Shown here piece after piece: positions 28,701-39,272 of a DNA stretch of 64,000 nt. Below the pieces are notes generated by a model that was not told the origin of the DNA, did no database searches, and saw only the letters and a list, made by a program, of their open reading frames with translations. The stretch is from DAIMFL01 sp964372215 (GTDB lineage Bacteria > Pseudomonadota > Alphaproteobacteria > Dongiales > Dongiaceae). Location: the NCBI GenBank assembly GCA_964372215.1, contig CAYJQC010000019.1:29442-93441 (forward strand), in the 5' to 3' direction. The stretch's first letter is position 1, and each line of letters opens with the position of its first letter. Both the position numbers and the translations under genes were made by a program.

Positions 28701-30728
28701 GCGTTGCGCGTCGGCGCCGACGGCCGGGCCGACGTGCCGCTCGACATCCCCGCGTTCAACGGCCGTCTGCGGCTGATGGCGGTGGCGTGGTCCGCCACCC
28801 GCATGGGCCATGCCGAGCAGACCGTCGTCGTGCGCGCGCCGGTGGTGGCGGAGCTCTCGATGCCGCTCTATCTGGCGCCCGGCGACCGCAGCGATCTCGT
28901 GCTCTCCCTGCACAATCTCGACGGTCCCGCCGGCGACTACCGGGTCGCGCTCGACGCCGAAGGCGCGGTTGCGGTCGACGGCGCACCCGTCGGCGCCGCG
29001 CCCGTCACGCTGGATTCGGGCGCGCAATGGCGCGCCGCGGTGTCGCTCAGGGCGCTCGATCCCGGCGAGGGCCGGCTGCATCTCGCCGTCACCGGCCCCG
29101 ACGGTGCCGCCTTCGCCCGCGACTGGGAGATCGCGGTGCGGCCGGCGAACCCGATCGACCTGCGCCGCCTGGCCGCGGTGCTGGCGCCCGGCCAGTCGCT
29201 CGACCTCGGCTGGGACGTCGCCGACGGCCTGTCCCGCGCCACGGCGACCGTCAATCTCAGCGTCGGCTCGGTGCCGGACTTCGACGCGCCGGGCCTGGTC
29301 GGTGCCCTCGACCGCTCGCATTTCCGCTGGACCGAGAGCATCGCCAGCAGCGCCGTGCCGCTGCTGTATTTCGGCCCGGAGATGGTGCAGCAGGGGCTGG
29401 CCAGGGCCGAGGACTTGGACGATCGCCTGCAGGACGCCGTCGACCGACTGCTCGGCTGGCAGGTCGCCCGCGGCAGCTTCGCGACGGCCTGGATCTATTG
29501 GGACCAGCGGACGGAGGAATGGCTCACCGCCTACGTGCTCGATTTCCTGACCCGGGCGGACGAACAGGGCGCGCGGGTCACCGAACTCGGCTATCGGCGC
29601 GGCATCCGCTTCCTGAATCGCTTCATCTCCCAGGATCCGGGCGGCGAGCATGGCCTGGCGGTGCAGGCCTATGCCTATTACGTGCTCGCCCGCTCCGGCA
29701 ACATGGACGCCGGCCGGGCGCGCCGCTTCTTCGAGGCGCGCGGGCGGGACCTGCCGACCGATCTCGCGCGCGCGCAGATCGGCGCCGCCCTGGCGCGGCT
29801 CGGCGACCGGCAGGATGCCGTCGCCGCCTTCCAGGCGATCGACGACGACGGGCTGCTCAGCCTGGTCGCCACCGGCCGGCGCGGCAGCCCGTACGACTAT
29901 GCCTCGCCGCTGCGCGAGCGTGCCGCGGTCCTCACCATGATGGCCGAGAGCGGCGTCGCGGACCCCAAGCGCCTGACCCGGATGGCGGCGGCGCTGGCCA
30001 GGGACGTCGCCGCCACGCGCCGGTTGAGCGCCCAGGAAATGGCCTGGAGCCTCTATTTGACCCACGCGCTGGCGGCCTTCGATCGACCGGTGACGCTGTC
30101 GGTCGACGGCATTGCGGTGACTCCGGACAATGTCAGGACGATGCCGTTCGTCCGGCGCTTCTCTGGCAGCGGCGCCGAAGGCGACCGGCTGGCCAGCCTG
30201 CGCAACGACGGCGACCGGCCGGCCTATGTCTCGGTCTCGGCGATCGGCAATCCGACCGGCGCGCTGCCGGCGGAGGAGAACGGCTTCACCATTTCGCGGC
30301 GGATCGTCGACCGCTTCGGCAACCCGGTCGATCTCGGCGCGGTGCGGCAGAACGACGTGCTGGTCGTGCTGATCCAGGGCCGGGGCCTTGACGAGGACGG
30401 CGGCCAGATCACCGTCGCCGACATGCTGCCGGCCGGCTTCGAGATCGAGAGCGCCGAACTCACGGGCGGCGAGGAGCAGGGCAACTATCCCTGGCTGCCG
30501 CAGCAGAGCCAGCCGCAGCGGGCCGAGGCCCGGGAGGACCGCTTCGTCGCGCTGGTCGACCTGCCGGCCTACAACTGGAAATACCAGGGCGAGTTCAGCT
30601 TGGCCTATCTGGTCCGCGCGGTGACGCCGGGCGACTACGTGCTGCCCGGCACCTATGTCGAGGACATGTTCCGGCCGAGCGCGTTCGCCCGCGGCGCCGC
30701 CGGCCGGCTGCGCATCGTCAGGGAATAG
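25791..30728 (+). CDS. Alpha-2-macroglobulin family protein lacking thioester
   Basis: This 1645-residue exported protein has a signal peptide (MLRPILALIVVMLVGIAG), several MG domains in the first half (TERGIYRPGETAHLTMLLRD marks MG2 near residue 390), an alpha-2-macroglobulin region around 985, and a C-terminal alpha-helical thioester-type domain. In bacteria such proteins are thought to trap proteases in the periplasm, and they pair with PBP1C, which is encoded four bases downstream. The thioester Cys-x-Glu-Gln is replaced: residues 1180-1183 are Trp-Thr-Glu-Ser in the aligned HFRWTESIASS segment. No lipobox is seen. ATG 25791 follows a GGGGGA site; an in-frame ATG at 25755 would lengthen the signal. 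Confidence 0.9.
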   Translation: MLRPILALIVVMLVGIAGAAPLRADSDIIIRIDPARDQAEPADKPAAGKPLSLSFRELQVVSERPSAEVCFTFNLLLDRAPDIALENYVTVEPAVRVAATARDNVLCLEGFEHGRDYTVTLLAGLPGIGGTLDEAQSHAVRIEDMAPSLAFADGGVILPRLGNEGLPLRTVNLDKVHVAIARIHDRNLVDELRSDQFRSYWDYRTAAIVADGQGEWVWEGDLLVDGRRNAQVVTALPIDATIGDLKPGIYLATATGIGPDGDELRDESGYPRNPANQWFVVSDLGLTSFVGEDGALVQVRSLAGAQPLAGVEVALVSRNNKELARQASDAAGYVRFDPGLVRGRGGNAAAAIYAYGAEGEFSFIGLEGPALDLSNQDTGGRPVPGPLDAFLYTERGIYRPGETAHLTMLLRDDQARAVENLPLTVRLRRPDGVEADQRILEDQGGGSFALEIPLALTAMSGQWSVTAYAAADAAEADAVGSVYFVVEDFVPPRIEFDLSSAAARVEPEVEVPVEIDARYLYGAPAADLAGELAVVVRPAAHPYPDHDGYRFGLELDWDTTPVQLEPVAFRTGEDGKATAGFVLDALPDTTLPLEAVLRAAMFDIGGRPVRREITLPVVSRPFAIGLRPRFDNDVVDSDAVAGFDVIALDPDGRPIDQPGLTWELVKVFGEWSYYSDYSGRGRWQRIDRDSPRIAGGTLDLTASAPATVEAQVGWGSYRIEVFDLETGAASSVGFHAGWWGAADENDGAPDAVAITLDRDVYAPGDIAHAFVKPPFEADVAIATVGRGTRVLTSRHVGAAGAEIELPVPDDATAGFYVVANAFAPGARGADGAGQGALPRRAIGVHWLTVDPAGQRLEVTLELPEKLLPEQTVNVPVAVAGAAPGEAVFLTLAAVDDGVLQLTGFAAPDPLGYYLGKQRLGVDIRDLYGELIDPAGAVRGTVRSGGDGAADARQLANLPKRNTEVVSLFSGALRVGADGRADVPLDIPAFNGRLRLMAVAWSATRMGHAEQTVVVRAPVVAELSMPLYLAPGDRSDLVLSLHNLDGPAGDYRVALDAEGAVAVDGAPVGAAPVTLDSGAQWRAAVSLRALDPGEGRLHLAVTGPDGAAFARDWEIAVRPANPIDLRRLAAVLAPGQSLDLGWDVADGLSRATATVNLSVGSVPDFDAPGLVGALDRSHFRWTESIASSAVPLLYFGPEMVQQGLARAEDLDDRLQDAVDRLLGWQVARGSFATAWIYWDQRTEEWLTAYVLDFLTRADEQGARVTELGYRRGIRFLNRFISQDPGGEHGLAVQAYAYYVLARSGNMDAGRARRFFEARGRDLPTDLARAQIGAALARLGDRQDAVAAFQAIDDDGLLSLVATGRRGSPYDYASPLRERAAVLTMMAESGVADPKRLTRMAAALARDVAATRRLSAQEMAWSLYLTHALAAFDRPVTLSVDGIAVTPDNVRTMPFVRRFSGSGAEGDRLASLRNDGDRPAYVSVSAIGNPTGALPAEENGFTISRRIVDRFGNPVDLGAVRQNDVLVVLIQGRGLDEDGGQITVADMLPAGFEIESAELTGGEEQGNYPWLPQQSQPQRAEAREDRFVALVDLPAYNWKYQGEFSLAYLVRAVTPGDYVLPGTYVEDMFRPSAFARGAAGRLRIVRE

Positions 30729-30732
30729 GCCG

Positions 30733-32913
30733 ATGCGCCGGCGCTGGCATCGCTGGCTTGCGGGGTGCGGCGCCGCGGTTGCGTGCCTGGCGCTCACCGG
30801 GCTCGCGCTCGATCGGCTGTTCCCGCTCGATCTCGGCCGTTTCCACCAGCCCTCGGTGGTGGTGACCGATCGCGACGGCGTCATGCTGCGCGCCTTCACC
30901 GCGCCCGACGGGGCGTGGCGCCTGCCGGTCCACGCGGCCGAGGTCGATCCGCTCTACTTGCGCATGCTGATCGCCTACGAGGACCAGCGCTTCGCGCGCC
31001 ATCCCGGCGTCGACCCCCTGGCGGTGCTGCGCGCCGCGGCGCAATGGGCGGGCGAGGGCCGTATCGTCTCGGGCGCCTCGACCCTCACCATGCAGGTGGC
31101 GCGGCTGCTCGAGCCGCGCCCGCGCGGGCTGGCGGCGAAGCTGGTGCAGATGGGCCGCGCGCTTCAGCTCGAGCTGCATCTGCCCAAGGACGAGATCCTC
31201 GATCTCTATCTCGCCCTGGCGCCGTTCGGCGGCAATCTGGAAGGGGTGCGCGCGGCCAGCCTCGCCTATTTCGGCAAGGAGCCGCGGCGGCTCACCGAGG
31301 CCGAGGCGGCGCTGCTGGTCGCGCTGCCGCGCTCGCCCGAGCGGCTGCGCCCCGACCGCGACGGCGCCGCGGCGCGCGACGCGCGCAACGAGGTGCTGGA
31401 ACGCGTCGCGGCGCGCGGCGTCATCGATGCCGAAATGGCGCGCCAGGCGATGGCCGAACCAGTGCCTTCCGCGCGCCTCGCCTTGCCCTTCCTGGCGCCC
31501 CATCTGGCCGAACGCGCGCTCGGCCTCGCCGCGCCCGCGGACGGCGCGATCCGCACCACGATCGACGCGCGGCTGCAGGCGGCGATCGAGGACATGCTGG
31601 GCCGGCGCGTCCTCGCCTTCGGCCCGGACACGGCCACGGCGGTCGTCGTGCTGCACCATCCGACGATGGAGCTCAGGGCCTATGTCGGGGCGCCCGACTA
31701 CTTCGACGCCAGGCGCCGCGGCATGATCGACATGGCGGCCGCCGTGCGCTCGCCGGGCTCGGCCCTGAAGCCGTTCATCTACGCCCTGGCCTTCGATGCC
31801 CTGCTGGTGCATCCGGACACGCTGATCGCCGACACCGCCCAGGCCTTCGGCGACTACACGCCGGTCAATTTCGACGGCGGATTCCACGGCGACGTCACCG
31901 CGCGCGAGGCGCTGCAGCGCTCGCTCAACCTGCCGGCGGTGATGCTGCTCGACCGCATCGGTCCGGCGGCGTTCGACGCCGCCCTGCGCCGGGTCGGCGT
32001 CACCCTGCGCTTCGACCGCCGGCACGGGCCGGCGACCCTGCCCCTGGCGCTCGGCGGTGCCGGGCTCACGCTCGAGGAACTGGTGCGGCTCTACACGGCG
32101 CTGCCGAGTGGCGGCGTGGTGCGGCCGGTCGTGATGCTGCAACGGCCGGGCGCGGACGATCCCGGCGACCTGTCCGGCGCGCGGCTGTTCGGACCGGCCG
32201 CCGCCTGGTACACGTCGCGCATCCTCGAGGGCGTGGCGCCGCCGGCCGGCCGCGCCGCGGCGGGCCGGGTGCCCGGCCTGACCGTCGGGTTCAAGACCGG
32301 GACCTCCTACGGCTTCCGCGACGCCTGGGCGGTGGGCAATGTCGGCGACTACACGGTCGGGGTCTGGGTCGGCCGGCCCGACGGCACACCGTGCAGCGAC
32401 TGCGTCGGCATCGCCGCCGCCGCGCCGCTCCTGTTCAACGTCGCCGACCTGCTGCCGCCGGGGCGGCCGTCGCCGGTCGCGCCACCGGCGGGCGTCATCG
32501 CCGGGCCGACCAGCGCCTTGCCACAAGCCCTGCGCCGGCTCGGCGGACCGGCGGCGGAAGCCAACACGCCGGCGGCCGGGGCGGGGCGCGGGGGAACCGT
32601 ACCCGGGGGGGGCCCCCCGCCGCGGGTGGGGGGGGGCCGCGGCGGGGGNNNNNNNNNNCTGCCGGAGGGCTACCGGTACGAGTACGGCGGCCGCGGGGGG
32701 GGGGGGGGGGGGCCCGCGGGGGCGGGGGGCGCCGGGGGGGGCGCGCAGCCCTTGCGCTGGCTGGTGAACGGGCGGCCGGTCGCCGCCAGCGGACGGCGGT
32801 CGGACGGCGAATGGCAGCCTGACGGCACCGGCTTCGCCCGGGTCGAGGTGATCGACGCCGTCGGGCGCAGCGCCGCCGCCGAGATCTTCATCGCGCCGAC
32901 CGGCGAGCCATAG
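30733..32913 (+). CDS. pbpC: Penicillin-binding protein 1C (interrupted by assembly gap)
   Basis: This bifunctional peptidoglycan synthase has an N-terminal membrane helix, a GT51 transglycosylase domain with Glu83 in AYEDQRFARH and the GASTLTMQVARLLE motif, then a transpeptidase domain. That domain has Ser343-Ala-Leu-Lys346 (SPGSALKP), SLN in QRSLNLPAV, and Lys521-Thr-Gly-Thr. The C-terminal PBP1C-specific domain ends LRWLVNGRPV and FARVEVIDAVGRS. The coding sequence spans ten N (32649-32658) inside an abnormal G-rich stretch (about 32575-32755), so residues around 615-675 are unreliable and the true length is unknown; 726 residues are read including four unknown. The frame is the same on both sides of the gap. 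It pairs with the macroglobulin gene upstream. Confidence 0.9.
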   Translation: MRRRWHRWLAGCGAAVACLALTGLALDRLFPLDLGRFHQPSVVVTDRDGVMLRAFTAPDGAWRLPVHAAEVDPLYLRMLIAYEDQRFARHPGVDPLAVLRAAAQWAGEGRIVSGASTLTMQVARLLEPRPRGLAAKLVQMGRALQLELHLPKDEILDLYLALAPFGGNLEGVRAASLAYFGKEPRRLTEAEAALLVALPRSPERLRPDRDGAAARDARNEVLERVAARGVIDAEMARQAMAEPVPSARLALPFLAPHLAERALGLAAPADGAIRTTIDARLQAAIEDMLGRRVLAFGPDTATAVVVLHHPTMELRAYVGAPDYFDARRRGMIDMAAAVRSPGSALKPFIYALAFDALLVHPDTLIADTAQAFGDYTPVNFDGGFHGDVTAREALQRSLNLPAVMLLDRIGPAAFDAALRRVGVTLRFDRRHGPATLPLALGGAGLTLEELVRLYTALPSGGVVRPVVMLQRPGADDPGDLSGARLFGPAAAWYTSRILEGVAPPAGRAAAGRVPGLTVGFKTGTSYGFRDAWAVGNVGDYTVGVWVGRPDGTPCSDCVGIAAAAPLLFNVADLLPPGRPSPVAPPAGVIAGPTSALPQALRRLGGPAAEANTPAAGAGRGGTVPGGGPPPRVGGGRGGXXXXLPEGYRYEYGGRGGGGGGPAGAGGAGGGAQPLRWLVNGRPVAASGRRSDGEWQPDGTGFARVEVIDAVGRSAAAEIFIAPTGEP
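32649..32658. other. Assembly gap (10 N) with low-quality G-rich flanks
   Basis: Ten N separate two stretches of near-pure G runs, including a run of about 19 G at 32694-32712. The flanks do not resemble the PBP1C family, and codons become almost all GGG. This looks like scaffold joining over poor reads; ten N is probably a placeholder, not a measured length. Confidence 0.95.
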
Positions 32914-32922
32914 TCGTACGGT

Positions 32923-35673
<2,751 letters not shown>

Positions 35674-35804
35674 TACCTCGGTGGTGGCGGAAATGGGGCG
35701 AATGCCCGGCGGGCACGCTTCCCCTCAGGTTGTCACGAAGCCCATGACAGATAGGACCCCGGGGATGGGGTGTCAACGACGGCCGGTCGCGGTTCGTTCA
35801 CCAT

Positions 35805-35833
35805 GCTTCTTGGCAATTCCTTGACCAAGAAGC
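35805..35833. promoter_or_regulatory. Perfect inverted repeat in the secA divergent intergenic region
   Basis: GCTTCTTGG (35805-35813) and CCAAGAAGC (35825-35833) form a perfect 9-bp inverted repeat with an 11-base spacer. A second, 6-bp pair ATCGGC/GCCGAT follows at 35837-35842 and 35858-35863. The rest of the 300-base gap (35674-35973) holds no gene; it ends in an AGGAGGAGG ribosome binding site for the downstream gene. It may be an operator or a transcript hairpin of the unit starting at 35974 or of secA. Confidence 0.45.
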
Positions 35834-35973
35834 TTAATCGGCGATTAGGCGCAATTTGCCGATAATCCGGGCCTGGGCGCCGCTCGCGTCCCCCGCGGGT
35901 CGCATGGACCCGCCCGGCCGGTGCCGGCCCAAGCGGCCCGCGCCCGGCCGGCCGACCTCAGGAGGAGGCGCCG

Positions 35974-36918
35974 ATGCTTGCACAAGCCCCCGCTGCGGCG
36001 GCCCTGTCGATGCTGAAGGAGCGCGCCGGCCCGCCACTGGTCCCGTTCGGGCACGAGGTGCCCGCCGGCGCCGGCCGCGCCTGGGGCGCCGGTGGGCGCG
36101 CCATGGCGCCGCTGCTGGCCAATGCCGTAAGCGCCAGCCCGGCATCCCAGAACCCGCAGCTGCAGTCGCCGTGGGTCGGCGATCTCCTCGACCTGTCGGC
36201 CATGGCCCGCGATTTGCTCGGCGGTCTGGACAGCCAGGGCGGCGCCGGCAAGGGGGTCGGGGCGCTGGTCGACGATCTGCTCGGCGGCGAGCTCGGCAGC
36301 TACCTCGACGCGGCGCTCGAGCGGATGACCGGCGAGATCGAGACCATGTTCCGCGAACTCGGCATGTCGGCGGCGGATGCCGCCAACGCGGCTGCCGGGA
36401 TCGGCGCGCCGGCCGCCGCCCAGGCACGCGCGGGCATGCTGAGCTTCCATGCCGAATCCTCGGAGATGTCCGCCTCCTCCAAGGTCACCGCCACCGGCAG
36501 CCGGCAGTCGCTGTCGCTGGTGATGCAGTCGATCGACATCGCCATCGACCCCGGGAACGGCACCATCACCATCAGCCAACAGCGCCTCAGCGTCGCCATC
36601 GAGGTCCGGACCGGCGACCAGGTGCCGGGCAATCCGTTGACCCTGGATTTCGCCGATGCGGGCCTGGGGTCGCCTGGCGCCATGGGCCGGCTGTTCGATT
36701 TCGACGGCGACGGCAGGCTGGACCGTGTCGCCGAGCTGCTCGGCGACGACCGCCGGGACGGCCGGGCCGACCACGGTCCCTTGCGGCTGCGGCTGGACGC
36801 GGTGGTGCCGCTGGGCATCGATCTCGTCGACGGCCGCCTGGTTCCGGCCGGCCGGTCCGAGCGTGCCGAGGGTGGCCTCGGCCCGGTCGCCGACGCGCTG
36901 CTCGACCTGACCGCCTGA
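35974..36918 (+). CDS. Orphan protein with EF-hand-like calcium loop
   Basis: I do not recognise this 314-residue protein. The N-terminal half is Ala/Gly/Leu-rich and mostly helical, without a clear signal peptide. The middle (about 155-225) is Ser/Thr-rich and predicted beta. At 242-250 a loop Asp-Phe-Asp-Gly-Asp-Gly-Arg-Leu-Asp matches a dockerin/EF-hand type calcium site, followed by many Asp/Arg. ATG 35974 is supported by AGGAGGAGG directly upstream. It stands alone, divergent from secA, with its own terminator. Secretion through a non-Sec route is possible but not shown. Confidence 0.7.
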   Translation: MLAQAPAAAALSMLKERAGPPLVPFGHEVPAGAGRAWGAGGRAMAPLLANAVSASPASQNPQLQSPWVGDLLDLSAMARDLLGGLDSQGGAGKGVGALVDDLLGGELGSYLDAALERMTGEIETMFRELGMSAADAANAAAGIGAPAAAQARAGMLSFHAESSEMSASSKVTATGSRQSLSLVMQSIDIAIDPGNGTITISQQRLSVAIEVRTGDQVPGNPLTLDFADAGLGSPGAMGRLFDFDGDGRLDRVAELLGDDRRDGRADHGPLRLRLDAVVPLGIDLVDGRLVPAGRSERAEGGLGPVADALLDLTA

Positions 36919-36980
36919 TCCGCGATCCCGTCGCGCCCCGCGCGCGACCGCCGTCGGCGTCTCGTCCGAAGGCGCAACGC

Positions 36981-37013
36981 AGGCCGCCCATTGCGGCCTT
37001 GTGCGGCCTTTTT
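36981..37013 (+). terminator. Rho-independent terminator after the calcium-loop protein
   Basis: AGGCCGC (36981-36987) can pair with GCGGCCT at 36993-36999 or with a second GCGGCCT at 37003-37009. The latter is followed by four further T (37010-37013). It lies about 60 bases past the stop codon. Confidence 0.6.
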
Positions 37014-37093
37014 CCCTGTGCATGATGCTGCGCCATGCGCGGGTTTCGAGGGTGGCAGGCGTTGCCGCCTGCCCGCCCCTCGAAGGATGTCCC

Positions 37094-38011
37094 ATGCGAT
37101 TGCACCGAATCCGGGTGTTGGCGCCGGCATTGGCCGCTGCCGGGATGCTGCTGCTGGCCCAGGCGCCCAGCGCCGCCGCCCAGGATGCCGGCGACGACCC
37201 GGTGGTCGCCACGGTCAACGGCACCGAGCTGCACGTCTCCGACGTCATCGCCTCGGCCCGTGATCTGCCGCGTGCCTATCAGGAACAGATCGGCCAGTAT
37301 TTTCCGGCCCTGGTCGAACGGCTGATCGACCTGGAGCTGCTGGCCGAGGAGGGCCGGCGCCAGGGCCTGCAGAACGACGCAGAGGTCAAGGCCCAGGTCG
37401 CCGATTTCGAGAGCCAGGCGGTCCGCGCGGCGCTGCTCGACCGGTACGTCAGGGCCGGCCTGACCGACGACGCGGTGCGGGCGAAGTACGACGAGTTCGT
37501 CGCCCAGTTCCAGCCGGAGCGGGAAATCCGCGCCCGCCACATCCTGGTGGCGACCGAGGACGAGGCCAAGGCGATCATCGCCGAGCTCGATGCCGGCGGC
37601 GACTTCGCGGCGATCGCGAAGGAAAAGTCGACCGACACCGGCTCGGGCGCCCAGGGCGGCGATCTCGGCTTCTTCACTGCCGAGCAGATGGTGCCGGAAT
37701 TCTCCGCCGCCGCCTTCGCGCTCGCGCCGGGCGCCTACACCGCCGCGCCGGTGAAGAGCCAGTTCGGCTGGCACATCATCAAGGTCGAGGAGGCCCGTGA
37801 AACCGCGCCGCCGAGCTTCGAGCAGGCGCGCCCGCAGATCGAGGACGCGCTGTCGCGCGACCTGGTGACCAAGCTGCGGCTGAGCCTGCGCGAGACCGCC
37901 GAGATCGTGCTGCCCGAGCCGCCGGCGGCCGAGGCACCGGCGCCGGCCGAGGCCGGCGAAGAGGTGCCGCCGGCCGCGGACAGCGAGGAAGCGGCGCCGG
38001 CGCCGGAGTGA
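37094..38011 (+). CDS. Periplasmic parvulin-type peptidyl-prolyl isomerase
   Basis: The 305-residue protein has a signal peptide (RIRVLAPALAAAGMLLLAQA, cleaved near AAAQD), a SurA/PrsA-like N-terminal chaperone region (about 30-135), and a parvulin domain. The domain carries IRARHILVATEDEAKAII, GSGAQGGDLGFFTAEQMVPEF and KSQFGWHIIKVEEAR, the typical His-containing active site. The C-terminal tail is Ala/Pro/Glu-rich. It should catalyse proline isomerisation and assist folding of exported proteins, fitting secA nearby. ATG 37094 follows an AAGGA site. argJ begins 31 bases after the stop. Confidence 0.92.
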   Translation: MRLHRIRVLAPALAAAGMLLLAQAPSAAAQDAGDDPVVATVNGTELHVSDVIASARDLPRAYQEQIGQYFPALVERLIDLELLAEEGRRQGLQNDAEVKAQVADFESQAVRAALLDRYVRAGLTDDAVRAKYDEFVAQFQPEREIRARHILVATEDEAKAIIAELDAGGDFAAIAKEKSTDTGSGAQGGDLGFFTAEQMVPEFSAAAFALAPGAYTAAPVKSQFGWHIIKVEEARETAPPSFEQARPQIEDALSRDLVTKLRLSLRETAEIVLPEPPAAEAPAPAEAGEEVPPAADSEEAAPAPE

Positions 38012-38042
38012 AGGCCGCCAAGGGAACGGGAGAGACGCCGCC

Positions 38043-39272
38043 ATGCCACCGCTTTCGCCGCTCGCGCCGGCGAGCTTTGCCGCGCTGCCGCCGGTGGCGG
38101 GGGTGCGGCTCGCCGTCCTCGATTGCGGGGTGCGCTACAAGAACCGCAGCGATGTCTGCCTGATCGCGCTGGCGCCCGGCACCACGGTGGCGGGGGTGCT
38201 GACCCGCTCGCTCACCGCCTCGGCGCCGGTCGAGATCTGCCGCAAGCATCTGACCGGCGGCACGGCGCGCGCGGTGCTGATCAACAGCGGCAACGCCAAC
38301 GCCTTCACCGGCAAGGCCGGCAAGGCGGCGGCCGACCGCAGCGTCAAGGCGGTCGCCGACATCGTCGGCTGCCGGGCGCGCGAGGTGTTCGCCGCCTCGA
38401 CCGGGTTGATCGGCGAGGTGCTGCCGGACGAGCGCATCACCCGGCGCCTGCCCGATCTCACGAAGGCGCTGGCGGCCGACGGCTGGGACGCGGCGGCGCG
38501 GGCGATCATGACCACCGACACCTTCCGCAAGCTGGCGACGCGGACCGCCGAGATCGACGGTGTCGCGGTCACCATCAACGGCATCGCCAAGGGCTCCGGC
38601 ATGATCGCGCCCGACATGGCGACCATGCTGGCCTTCGTCGCGACCGATGCGAAGATCCCGGCGCCGGTGCTGCAGAAGCTGCTGTCGGGCGGCGCCGACC
38701 GCTCGTTCAACTGCACCACCGTCGACGGCGACACCTCGACCAGCGACACCCTGCTGATGTTCGCCACCGGCCAGGCGCCGCACCGGACGGTGAAGACCGC
38801 CGGCGAGCGGCGGCTCGCGGATTTCCGCGCCAAGCTCGACGACCTCCTGACCGATCTCGCCTGCCAGGTGGTGCGCGACGGCGAGGGCGCCCAGAAATTC
38901 GTCACCATCGACGTCGCCGGCGCCGCCTCCGACAAGGCGGCGCGCATCATCGGCCGCGCCATCGCCAACTCGCCGCTGGTGAAGACCGCGATCGCCGGCG
39001 AGGACGCCAATTGGGGCCGCATCGTGATGGCGGTCGGCAAGGCCGGGCAGCGGGCCGACCGCGACCGCATGTCGGTGGCGATCGGCGGCACCGTGATCGC
39101 CGAGCAGGGCGGCCCGCGCCCCGGCTACGACGAGGCGCCGGTCGCCGCCCACATGAAGGGCCGTGAGATCGGCATCGCCGTCGATGTCGGAATCGGCAAG
39201 GGCCGGGCCCGGGTGTGGACCTGCGACCTGACCCACGGCTACATCGACATCAATGCCGACTACCGGAGCTGA
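38043..39272 (+). CDS. argJ: Bifunctional glutamate N-acetyltransferase/amino-acid acetyltransferase
   Basis: ArgJ recycles the acetyl group from N-acetylornithine to glutamate in arginine synthesis and may also use acetyl-CoA. The precursor is 409 residues; self-cleavage should occur just before Thr194 in KGSGMIAPDMATML, giving alpha and beta chains. INSGNANAFTGKAG, TVDGDTSTSDT and GEDANWGRIVMAVGKAG are conserved. The C-terminus ends HGYIDINADYRS as in the family. The next gene starts inside its last 20 bases. Confidence 0.97.
   Translation: MPPLSPLAPASFAALPPVAGVRLAVLDCGVRYKNRSDVCLIALAPGTTVAGVLTRSLTASAPVEICRKHLTGGTARAVLINSGNANAFTGKAGKAAADRSVKAVADIVGCRAREVFAASTGLIGEVLPDERITRRLPDLTKALAADGWDAAARAIMTTDTFRKLATRTAEIDGVAVTINGIAKGSGMIAPDMATMLAFVATDAKIPAPVLQKLLSGGADRSFNCTTVDGDTSTSDTLLMFATGQAPHRTVKTAGERRLADFRAKLDDLLTDLACQVVRDGEGAQKFVTIDVAGAASDKAARIIGRAIANSPLVKTAIAGEDANWGRIVMAVGKAGQRADRDRMSVAIGGTVIAEQGGPRPGYDEAPVAAHMKGREIGIAVDVGIGKGRARVWTCDLTHGYIDINADYRS

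Noticed and set aside
25500..30899. A minus-strand open frame of about 1800 codons opposite the macroglobulin gene
   Set aside because: Long antisense frames arise in high-GC genes from codon mirroring. The translation is rich in His/Arg/Gln repeats with no domain, and the plus-strand protein has clear family motifs.
32660..32755. G-rich tract as a possible genuine repeat or G-quadruplex
   Set aside because: It borders an N gap, breaks family similarity of pbpC, and looks like a read artefact.
35823..35834. A 12-base word (GACCAAGAAGCT) shared with 51351-51362 upstream of rodZ
   Set aside because: Many shared 12-mers are expected by chance in 64 kb. The second site lacks the inverted partner.
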